Shown here: positions 18,679-26,199 of the stretch, in pieces
Layout of the letters: the number at the start of each line of letters is the position of its first letter
How positions within the stretch are numbered: position 1 is the stretch's first letter
Assembly (NCBI GenBank): GCA_913020705.1
Contig: CAJWBY010000018.1
Location: 1 to 42,009, forward strand
Reading direction: 5' to 3'
Source: an uncultured Colwellia sp.
Lineage (GTDB): Bacteria; Pseudomonadota; Gammaproteobacteria; Enterobacterales; Alteromonadaceae
Length of the DNA: 42,009 bases
Program-made: the position numbers and the translations under genes
The notes under the pieces: generated by a model
What the model was told of the DNA's origin: nothing
The model's input: the letters and a program-made list of their open reading frames with translations, nothing else
Databases searched by the model: none

Positions 18679-18720
18679 AACGAACACAAACGAACATTAC
18701 AATACTTAATAACGAACAAT
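18679..18720 (+). promoter_or_regulatory. Cluster of three GlpR-like half-sites upstream of glpD
   Basis: The octamer AACGAACA occurs at 18679-18686, 18689-18696 and 18711-18718, starts 10 and 22 nt apart, close to one and two helical turns. It equals the right half of the E. coli GlpR operator (AWCGAACATW); the middle copy matches all ten positions. The third has a partial left half (AATACTTAAT, 18701-18710). The sites end just ahead of the proposed glpD start at 18741. Confidence 0.65.
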
Positions 18721-18740
18721 CAAATTATCAGACAAAACAT

Positions 18741-20273
18741 ATGGGTTTAAAAAATGAAGTATTTGACGTCGCTGTTATAGGTGGCGGTATCAATGGAACA
18801 GGCATAGCTGCTGATGCTTCAGGGAGAGGATTGAAGGTTATCCTGTGTGAACAAAATGATCTTGCATCGGCAACCTCTTCTAATAGCAGTAAACTGATAC
18901 ATGGTGGTTTACGCTATTTAGAACATTATGAATTTAGTCTTGTTAGAAAAGCGCTTACTGAACGTGAGGCTTTAATCAAAAATGCGCCACATATCATTAA
19001 ACCGCTGACATTTAGATTACCTCATCAACGCCATTTAAGACCTTCATGGTTGATCAGAGCTGGTTTATTTCTTTACGATAATTTAGCAAAACGAACAACG
19101 CTAGCTGCATCTCGAAGTATAAAGTTTAACGAAAACAGCCCACTTATTGATACGATTAAAAAAGGTTTTGAATATTCAGATGGCTGGGTGGATGATGCCC
19201 GATTAGTTACTTTGAATGCTGTCGCTGCCAAAGAGAAAGGAGCAACAATTAAAACACAAACTAAATGTGTTAAAGCTGTTCGAAATGATGGTCTATGGAT
19301 AATTACATTACAGGACACATTAACGGGTGACACAAACACTATACATGCTCGCAGTGTTGTTAATGCCGCAGGCCCTTGGGTTGCAAATTTATTTTCAGAA
19401 GTATTGACACTTAAGTCTCCTCAAAATATTCGTTTAGTAAAAGGTAGCCACATTGTTGTTCCTCGAATACATGATCAGCCAGAGGCATACATGTTGCAAA
19501 ATGCAGATCAACGTATTGTATTTGTCATTCCATTTGAAGAAGACTTCTCTTTAATTGGTACAACAGATGTAGAACATACTGGCGATCCTTCTACTGTTGA
19601 AATATCAGAAGATGAAATTGAATACCTATTAAACATTACTAATGACTATTTCAAGAAAAAGATTTCTAGAGAAGATATTGTTACCACTTATTCAGGTGTT
19701 CGACCGTTGTTAGATGATGAATCTTTAAATGCTCAAGCAGTTACTCGAGATTATACCTTAGAGTTAGAAGATGTTGATGGGCAAGCGCCAATCCTATCAA
19801 TTTTTGGTGGAAAAATTACCACTTATCGAAAATTAGCAGAAGCTGCTGTAGACAAATTAAATCCATACTTTCATAAGGCTGGTGGTCAATGGACAGCAGA
19901 TGCACATTTACCTGGAGGTAACTTTTCTAATATTCAAACATTTACTAAATCAGTTGAATCTAAATATCCGTGGTTACCAGAACAACTTCGAACACGATTA
20001 ATCAGAAGTTATGGGACACGTATTTTTGATTTATTAACTAACGCGAATAACGTTGAATCACTCGGCAAAAATTTTGGTTCAGATTTATACGAGGAAGAAA
20101 TTAACTATTTAATTGAAAAAGAATGGGCGATTGAAATAGATGATGTCATTTGGAGAAGAACAAAAAGAGGGCTTTATCTAACAACCGTTGAAATATCGCA
20201 AATCAAAGCTTTTTTATCTAAACACCCGACTCTATTGGCGCGTAAATCACCAAAATTGATAAAAGCTGCATGA
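18741..20273 (+). CDS. glpD: Aerobic glycerol-3-phosphate dehydrogenase
   Basis: A 510-residue FAD-dependent, membrane-associated enzyme that oxidises sn-glycerol 3-phosphate to dihydroxyacetone phosphate and passes electrons to quinone. The FAD motif is VIGGGINGTGIAADASGRG, followed by SSNSSKLIHGGLRYLEHYEF, RLPHQRHLRPSW, KGFEYSDGWVDDARLV, LVKGSHIVVPR and VTTYSGVRPLLDDES, all close to E. coli GlpD. The frame is open from 18627, but the ATG at 18741 gives an E. coli-like N-terminus and leaves the GlpR half-sites outside the gene, so I choose it although its ribosome-binding site is weak. Completes a glpK-glpR-glpD glycerol set. Confidence 0.96.
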   Translation: MGLKNEVFDVAVIGGGINGTGIAADASGRGLKVILCEQNDLASATSSNSSKLIHGGLRYLEHYEFSLVRKALTEREALIKNAPHIIKPLTFRLPHQRHLRPSWLIRAGLFLYDNLAKRTTLAASRSIKFNENSPLIDTIKKGFEYSDGWVDDARLVTLNAVAAKEKGATIKTQTKCVKAVRNDGLWIITLQDTLTGDTNTIHARSVVNAAGPWVANLFSEVLTLKSPQNIRLVKGSHIVVPRIHDQPEAYMLQNADQRIVFVIPFEEDFSLIGTTDVEHTGDPSTVEISEDEIEYLLNITNDYFKKKISREDIVTTYSGVRPLLDDESLNAQAVTRDYTLELEDVDGQAPILSIFGGKITTYRKLAEAAVDKLNPYFHKAGGQWTADAHLPGGNFSNIQTFTKSVESKYPWLPEQLRTRLIRSYGTRIFDLLTNANNVESLGKNFGSDLYEEEINYLIEKEWAIEIDDVIWRRTKRGLYLTTVEISQIKAFLSKHPTLLARKSPKLIKAA

Positions 20274-20722
20274 AAGGTATCTGATTAATATTTTGCTACT
20301 GGCTTAACTAAGGGAGAAAATTAATTTTCCCTATTAAATTTAGTGTAACACCTAGGTTTATAATGAAAAAACTTTAGCCATTCATAATTTATCTTACATT
20401 CCTGGTCAGCCACCAGTAACATCCTAAATAAAAACCAACAATATCAACCACCTAACTAACAGGCTTGTAATTATAAGAATTCAGAAATAAGAGTTGCAAT
20501 CACAATCAGTTTTAATTATCTTATAAATAAGATTTAACGTTGTGGTTGCTTTTAAAGATATTAATTACTGCAATGTTTGTCTGTCTCGAAATCTCGAGTT
20601 TTTGTATGGCTTACAGCAGGATGAAATCCTTCTATTTTTCATAAGTAGTTTAAGTAAAGTATAAAATAACAACATCGGTTGCCTTTAGCAGTCAAAGAAC
20701 TTTAATCGTTTGGAATAATATA
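20274..20722. promoter_or_regulatory. Long upstream region of galT-galK
   Basis: This 449-nt gap probably holds the galT promoter and a long leader. Near the left end AGGG...CCCT with AAAATTAATTTT (20311-20332) is an interrupted palindrome that may help end glpD transcription. Closer to galT, CTCGA-AATC-TCGAG followed by TTTTT (20585-20603) and AGGAT-GAA-ATCCT (20618-20630) are small hairpins that might be weak terminators or a leader structure. No convincing gene or known riboswitch was recognised. Confidence 0.35.
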
Positions 20723-21793
20723 ATGAATAACTTGGAATTTACTCATCGTCGTAAAAACCCACTAACGGGTGATTGGGTATTAGTTTCGCCTCATAGAAAT
20801 AATCGTCCTTGGCTAGGAGCAACTGAAGCTGAGTCAATTATTGAATTACCTACTTACGATGAAAGTTGTCCGTTATGTCCAGGAAATAAACGCGCAAATA
20901 ATGCGGTCACACCAAATTATAAAGAGACATATGTCTTTATTAATGACTTTGGTGCTTTGACTGATAGTTCAGATGTATCAAATAAAGTAGATGATGATCA
21001 ACACCCTTTATTTGAAGCCAATATAGCCAATGGTGAATGCCGAGTTGTTTGCTTTTCTCCAGATCATAATAAATCCCTCCCTGAATTATCCGTTACTGAA
21101 ATTGAAGCTGTGGTTAACACTTGGCAATCAAATTATGTTGAATTGTCAAAGCAATATGCCTGCGTCAATATATTTGAAAATAAAGGGGCTATTATGGGGT
21201 GTTCTCAGCCTCACCCTCATGGACAGATTTGGGCGCATGAACACTTATCGACTGAAGTAGAAAAAGAAGATAAACAGCAACTTGCCTATTTAAAGGCTCA
21301 TGGGAAATCATTACTCGCTGATTATGTTGAACATGAAAGTGCAAAACAAGATCGCATTGTTGTAGAAAATGACCATTGGTTAGCGGTTGTGCCTTTTTGG
21401 GCTGCTTGGCCTTTTGAAACTTTATTAATCGCCAAAGATGATATTCAACACTTTGGCCAATTAAACGCTCAGCAAAAAAGTAGCTTAGCTCAAGCATTGC
21501 AAGAGCTCACAATTCGTTACGATAATGTTTTCAATTGTAGTTTTCCATATTCAATGGGATGGCACAATGCTCCTCAAAATAAGCCTTTAGAAAATGAAGA
21601 TGATAATAGCCACTGGAGGTTGCATGCTCATTTTTACCCTCCTTTATTACGATCTGCCACGGTAAAAAAACATATGGTTGGCTATGAAATGCTTGCAGAA
21701 AGTCAACGTGATTTAACCGCTGAAACAGCGGCTAAAATACTCTGTTCAACCAGTACAATTCACTATAAAAAGGATCACTCTAATGACGCATGA
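20723..21793 (+). CDS. galT: Galactose-1-phosphate uridylyltransferase
   Basis: A 356-residue HIT-superfamily enzyme of the Leloir pathway that exchanges UMP between UDP-glucose and galactose 1-phosphate. It contains RRKNPLTGDWVLVSPHR and the active-site motif SQPHPHGQ, with His164, the nucleophile His166 and Gln168 at the same numbers as in E. coli. Probable zinc ligands are Cys49, Cys52, His115 and His164. The C-terminal domain has WHNAPQN and HAHFYPPLLRS. It overlaps galK by 11 nt, so the two are translationally coupled. No galE is present in the window, so UDP-galactose 4-epimerase must be elsewhere. Confidence 0.97.
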   Translation: MNNLEFTHRRKNPLTGDWVLVSPHRNNRPWLGATEAESIIELPTYDESCPLCPGNKRANNAVTPNYKETYVFINDFGALTDSSDVSNKVDDDQHPLFEANIANGECRVVCFSPDHNKSLPELSVTEIEAVVNTWQSNYVELSKQYACVNIFENKGAIMGCSQPHPHGQIWAHEHLSTEVEKEDKQQLAYLKAHGKSLLADYVEHESAKQDRIVVENDHWLAVVPFWAAWPFETLLIAKDDIQHFGQLNAQQKSSLAQALQELTIRYDNVFNCSFPYSMGWHNAPQNKPLENEDDNSHWRLHAHFYPPLLRSATVKKHMVGYEMLAESQRDLTAETAAKILCSTSTIHYKKDHSNDA

Positions 21794-22931
21794 TATTTTC
21801 AAGCATAAATTTGAAGAAATTTATCAGCAGCCTGCTCAAGCCATATCATGTGCTCCAGGTCGAGTTAACTTAATAGGTGAGTTCACTGATTACAACAATG
21901 GTTTTGTATTACCCTGTGCATTAGAGTTTACTACTCGTATACTTTTCAGAAAACGTACTGATAATAAAGTCGTTGTGCATTCTCTACATTACCCAGGTGA
22001 ACATGACGAATTTACGCTCGATGGTGAAATAAACCATGGAGAGTCGCAGTGGGGAAACTATATACGCGCTGTAGCTTTCGTATTCAAAAGACAGGGCCAT
22101 CAATTATGTGGTGTTGACTTGTTAATTGACAGTGATGTTCCACAAGGAAGTGGGTTATCTTCTTCCGCCGCTTTAGAAGTAGCGGTAGGTGGTGTATTCA
22201 ATCAATTAAATCAACTCAATTTATCTGGGCAAGCAATCGCGTTATTAGGTCAAGAAGCGGAAAATGATTTCATGGATTGCCAATGCGGAATTATGGATCA
22301 ATTAGTTTCTGCTAACGGCGAAAAAGATCATGCTTTACTTATTGACTGTCAAAGCTTAACGACAAAATCGATTAATATCCCTGATGATTTATCTATCGTA
22401 ATTGTAAATTCTAATTACCCACGAAAACTTGTCGACAGTGAATATAATCAACGTCGAATCGATTGCGAACAAGCCGCTGCTAAAATGTCGGTGAGCAGTT
22501 TACGTGATGCAAATATGAATATGTTAGATTCCAATCGTTCGACAATGTCTGAGAATGAATATAAACGAGCTCGCCATGTTATCACTGAAAATATTCGAGT
22601 ATTGAGCGCAACTGAAGCTCTAAAAGAAAATGATATGCAAAGTCTCAGACAACTGATGACAGCTTCTCATCAATCACTTAAAAACGATTTTGAAGTAACG
22701 GTTGCTGAAACTGACGGCTTAGTCGAAATATGCCAAGCGGCTCTGGGTAATGATGGCGCTGTAAGAATGACCGGAGGCGGGTTTGGTGGTGCTATTGTAT
22801 GTTTATGCCGCCATGATGATATAACTAAAATTCAAGATGCCGTTGAAAAACACTACTATTCACGTTTCAACATCAATGCTTCTATTTATGTTGGTAAAGC
22901 GGGAGATGGTTTAAAGGTTAACTTTTTCTAA
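21783..22931 (+). CDS. galK: Galactokinase
   Basis: A 382-residue GHMP-family kinase that phosphorylates alpha-D-galactose at C1. The galactokinase signature reads GRVNLIGEFTDYNNG (26-40): the histidine normally found after GE is Phe34 here, codon TTC. The ATP loop VPQGSGLSSSAALEVA, the catalytic-base region CGIMDQLVS, and the C-terminal MTGGGFGGAIV are intact. An AAGGA ribosome-binding site lies inside the end of galT, with which it overlaps. A Gfo/Idh oxidoreductase follows after 71 nt. Assignment is secure from overall similarity and from the neighbouring galT; the His-to-Phe change touches a sugar-contacting position in known galactokinases. Confidence 0.95.
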   Translation: MTHDIFKHKFEEIYQQPAQAISCAPGRVNLIGEFTDYNNGFVLPCALEFTTRILFRKRTDNKVVVHSLHYPGEHDEFTLDGEINHGESQWGNYIRAVAFVFKRQGHQLCGVDLLIDSDVPQGSGLSSSAALEVAVGGVFNQLNQLNLSGQAIALLGQEAENDFMDCQCGIMDQLVSANGEKDHALLIDCQSLTTKSINIPDDLSIVIVNSNYPRKLVDSEYNQRRIDCEQAAAKMSVSSLRDANMNMLDSNRSTMSENEYKRARHVITENIRVLSATEALKENDMQSLRQLMTASHQSLKNDFEVTVAETDGLVEICQAALGNDGAVRMTGGGFGGAIVCLCRHDDITKIQDAVEKHYYSRFNINASIYVGKAGDGLKVNFF

Positions 22932-23002
22932 TTGGATTGATCGTAGACTTAAATGTATTATTTTAAGAGAATATTTAACGATTATCAGTATGCAGGGCAG
23001 AA

Positions 23003-24004
23003 ATGAATAGTAACAAAGGCATTAAAAACATAAACTTGGGCGTTATTGGGTGTGGCGAAATTGCTCACCTTTTTGCCCGTGGTGTAAATAAAGTAGATAA
23101 CTGCAATATACTCGCAGGTGCTTCACTTACCCCTGGGAAAGCTGAGCGCTTTACCTACACACATCAAATACCACGCTCATATAATGACTATCAATCTTTG
23201 GTTAACGATAACGATATTGACGCTGTTTACATTGCAACTACCCATAATTTTCATTTTGAAAATATCAAACTCTGTTTAGAGCATGGTAAACATGTACTTT
23301 GCGAAAAGCCCTTTACGGTTAATACTCAACAAGCCGAAACATTAATAGCCTTAGCTGACGAAAATAATTGCTTCATGATGGAATGTGTTTGGACCCGATT
23401 TTTACCTGCCATTACACATTTAAGTCATTTATTGTCACAAGGTATTATAGATAAAGTACAAACAGTTAAAGCCAATTTTAGTATCAGTGGCGATTTTCCT
23501 TCAGATCACAGGTTACGTAATAAGAATCTTGCCGGAGGCGCTTTACTTGACCTTGGTATCTATCCATTAACTCTCGCTGACATTGTATTTGGTGAATCGC
23601 CGAGTCGTATACAAAGTTCTGCAGTTATGAGCGAAAGTGGCATCGATGAGAGCTCATGTTATCTTCTCGACTACGGACAGGATCAACGCGCTATTTTATC
23701 GGCTTCTTTTATAGAGCATGCCCCTACCGAAGCAACTATAAGTGGAAGCCATGGTTATATTCATATCCCTGACTTTTTAGGTGCTAAAGAATTACATTTA
23801 TACTTAAATAATCAACCACTCAAAGTTGTCTCTTTTCCATTTGAAGAAGGTGAAAGTTTTACCTTTGAAATATCACATGCGATGGAATGTATTCGTAACA
23901 ACAAAAAACAAAGTGATATTTTACCGCTTGATAAAACAGCCGCGATGATGACATTAATGGATACGATACGCAGCCAATGGGGACTTAAATATATTGGAGA
24001 ATAA
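23003..24004 (+). CDS. Gfo/Idh/MocA-family oxidoreductase
   Basis: A 333-residue NAD(P)-dependent oxidoreductase. The N-terminal Rossmann motif is GVIGCGEIAHLFARG (13-27); the catalytic EKP motif is at 101-103 (CEKPFTVN) with Lys102, followed by MMECVWTRFLPA and GGALLDLGIYPL, typical of the dihydrodiol dehydrogenase/xylose dehydrogenase-like subgroup. Family members oxidise or reduce sugars and related polyols. An AGGGCAG ribosome-binding site precedes the ATG, and the gene follows galK closely, so it probably acts on galactose or a galactoside-derived compound. A role as an oxidative galactose branch is a guess. Confidence 0.87.
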   Translation: MNSNKGIKNINLGVIGCGEIAHLFARGVNKVDNCNILAGASLTPGKAERFTYTHQIPRSYNDYQSLVNDNDIDAVYIATTHNFHFENIKLCLEHGKHVLCEKPFTVNTQQAETLIALADENNCFMMECVWTRFLPAITHLSHLLSQGIIDKVQTVKANFSISGDFPSDHRLRNKNLAGGALLDLGIYPLTLADIVFGESPSRIQSSAVMSESGIDESSCYLLDYGQDQRAILSASFIEHAPTEATISGSHGYIHIPDFLGAKELHLYLNNQPLKVVSFPFEEGESFTFEISHAMECIRNNKKQSDILPLDKTAAMMTLMDTIRSQWGLKYIGE

Positions 24005-24078
24005 AATTTACAATTTTAACTAAGCAAGCATCTAAATAAATATATTCAATAATAACTATAAAAGAGAATGAACTTAAC

Positions 24079-25431
24079 ATGCAAATAAAACACAAAAAAT
24101 CATTATTATTTACCGTCATACTGTGTAGCTACGTTCAAGTAATAACGTCAGTTAACGCTGCTCCATTATTTAACGATAACGTTCAAGGTTCAGTTAAACT
24201 TATTCCTGAAGAATTAAATAGCCAACTCCCTGCCGATGTCGTTCCTGAGCTTGCAGATAAAGGTAAATATAATGTAGGCGTTAAAACACTAGAAATTACA
24301 AACCCTGCTCAATTTAACCCTGCCACCCAAAAAAATGAAGATAGAAAGCTTACGGTTGAAGTTTGGTATCCAACGAATGGAAATACCCAAAGTAAAAAAA
24401 CCAGTTATGAAGATGAAACACGTTCGGGTATAAAATTTTCTATCCAAGCAGATGCTTTTCGTGATTCTCCAGTATACAAAGTAGAGAATGAAAGCAAATT
24501 TCCGCTAGTTGTAATTTCACATGGTTATACTGGTTATAGAACTATCATGTATTACCTTGCAGAACACTTAGCCTCAAATGGCTATGTTGTAGCAGCAATT
24601 GATCATACAGATTCAACAAACGCTGAAGTAGACATGAAAAACAGTCCTTTCTCGGGATTTTTTAGTACTTTACTTAATCGCACTCGAGATCAGCAATTTA
24701 CATTAAATCATTTCACTTCGAGTCAAAACTTTGTTTCTGAGGCTATTGATAAAAATAAAGCCGGACTGATTGGTTATTCTATGGGTGGATTTGGCGCAGT
24801 TAACACTATTGGCGGTTGTTATAATTTCACGCCTGCTACTGCTTCAGCTTTTACGGGGTTAAAAGATCCTGAACAAGTTAAAAAGGTTATGTCGTTACTG
24901 AATAGCTGTGCGGGTGGTCAATATCAAAATATTAATATCGACAAAAAGTGGCAAGCTGTTGTGGCATTAGCGCCATGGGGCGGACAACACAATCTATTTA
25001 AACAAGAAGCTATGGCCAAAGTGACAACGCCAATTTTATACATTGGTGGCTCATTAGATGATGTATCTGGTTATGACGGTATTAAATCACTTTATGAAAA
25101 AACGGGAAGTAAAAATAAATATTTACTCACCTATCAAAATGCGCGACACAATATAGCGCCTCACCCTGCTCCGTCAGTCTCTAAAATAAATGAAATAGAC
25201 ATAGGACATTACTATGATTCTGTATGGGATAGCGTGGTATTTAATAATACCAATAAGCATTTCACACTCGCAATGATGGATTGTCATATAAAACAACAAG
25301 CAGATAAATGTGAATATCTTGATTTATCTAACAGTTCGAATCAAATCCCCGTAGAAGGCAAAACACCAGCCCCTTGGAAAGGTTTTGATCACCGTTATTC
25401 AACGGGTATGACTTGGCATATGGCTAAATAA
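24079..25431 (+). CDS. Secreted alpha/beta hydrolase, predicted dienelactone hydrolase/PAF-acetylhydrolase-like (COG4188 type)
   Basis: A 450-residue exported serine hydrolase. Signal peptide at 1-28 (ends SVNAAP). The oxyanion region is VVISHGYTGYRT (about 144-155), the nucleophile is Ser234 in GYSMGG, a probable acid is Asp327 or Asp328 (GGSLDD), and the histidine is His357 (NARHNIAP). The predicted dienelactone hydrolase/PAF-acetylhydrolase group cleaves ester bonds, often in lipids. It follows the Gfo/Idh gene by 74 nt and is likely in the gal transcript. In a galactoside locus a secreted esterase could remove acyl or acetyl groups from galactolipids or decorated polysaccharides before uptake. 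Substrate unproven. Confidence 0.85.
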   Translation: MQIKHKKSLLFTVILCSYVQVITSVNAAPLFNDNVQGSVKLIPEELNSQLPADVVPELADKGKYNVGVKTLEITNPAQFNPATQKNEDRKLTVEVWYPTNGNTQSKKTSYEDETRSGIKFSIQADAFRDSPVYKVENESKFPLVVISHGYTGYRTIMYYLAEHLASNGYVVAAIDHTDSTNAEVDMKNSPFSGFFSTLLNRTRDQQFTLNHFTSSQNFVSEAIDKNKAGLIGYSMGGFGAVNTIGGCYNFTPATASAFTGLKDPEQVKKVMSLLNSCAGGQYQNINIDKKWQAVVALAPWGGQHNLFKQEAMAKVTTPILYIGGSLDDVSGYDGIKSLYEKTGSKNKYLLTYQNARHNIAPHPAPSVSKINEIDIGHYYDSVWDSVVFNNTNKHFTLAMMDCHIKQQADKCEYLDLSNSSNQIPVEGKTPAPWKGFDHRYSTGMTWHMAK

Positions 25432-25561
25432 CATTGTTCTTAGACATAACGTGACTTAGGCAACATCTGTTGCCTAAGTCAATTATCTGCAATTGAAAAT
25501 CATTAAATTTTCAACAAACACTTTACACAAAATATTATTAAATAATTAAACAGGAAAAAAA

Positions 25562-26053
25562 ATGCCAGAAATTTCATTATTAGGTTGGATACATACAGGT
25601 ATTGCAATCATTGCCTTAATAGCAGGTTTTTACTCATTAGCACGATATAAGTTTATTTTACTTGAGCACAACACTGGCAAAATTTATCTGATTTGCACGT
25701 TAATAACAGCAGTGACTGCTTTAGTTATTTTTCGACATGGTGGGTTTGGACCAGCACATGCATTAGCGGTATTAACCCTTCTCGCATTAGGCGTTGGAAC
25801 AATTGCTAGCGCAACAGGTTTGTTTGGAAAATTTTCGTCTTACATTCAAGCGATGAGTTATTCGGCGACGTTATTATTCCATATGATCCCAGCAATCACT
25901 GATGGCTTGATGAGATTACCGACCGATAACCCTATTGTTACTAATATTGAAGACCCATTATTAAAAAGCTTTTTCTTGGCTTTCTTAATCACCTATCTTA
26001 TTGGTGTTATCGCCCAGTTCATATTATTACGTAAGAGGAACTCACAATCGTAA
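25562..26053 (+). CDS. Uncharacterised four-helix inner-membrane protein
   Basis: A 163-residue hydrophobic protein with about four membrane helices: WIHTGIAIIALIAGFYSLA, IYLICTLITAVTALVIF, ALAVLTLLALGVGTIA, and a C-terminal SFFLAFLITYLIGVIAQFILL. A histidine-containing region (SATLLFHMIPAITDGLMRLP) lies between helices three and four and might be functional. I do not recognise a characterised family. A good CAGGA ribosome-binding site precedes the ATG, and the gene ends at a strong bidirectional terminator, making it the last gene of the gal run or a separate unit (130-nt gap upstream). Confidence 0.75.
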   Translation: MPEISLLGWIHTGIAIIALIAGFYSLARYKFILLEHNTGKIYLICTLITAVTALVIFRHGGFGPAHALAVLTLLALGVGTIASATGLFGKFSSYIQAMSYSATLLFHMIPAITDGLMRLPTDNPIVTNIEDPLLKSFFLAFLITYLIGVIAQFILLRKRNSQS

Positions 26054-26105
26054 TGAGTAGAAGTAAAACGCCTATTTATAAAGGGTTTTGAAAGAATTAA
26101 ATAAC

Positions 26106-26133
26106 AAAGGGCTGCACTAAGTGCAGCCCTTTT
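26106..26133. terminator. Strong bidirectional terminator
   Basis: AAAGGGCTGCAC (26106-26117), loop TAA, GTGCAGCCCTTT (26121-26132) form a perfect 12-bp GC-rich stem bordered by an A run on one side and a T run on the other. It lies between convergent genes (stops at 26053 plus and 26200 minus) and marks the border between the galactoside and maltodextrin regions. Confidence 0.92.
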
Positions 26134-26199
26134 AGTTTAACGTCAATATTTAGGTCTCAGAAACTAAGTTTAATAACGCCGAAAAATATGGGGATAAAC

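Noticed and set aside
18627..18740. In-frame upstream extension of glpD by 38 residues
   Set aside because: It would place the GlpR half-sites inside the gene, and the extension has no resemblance to the GlpD N-terminus.
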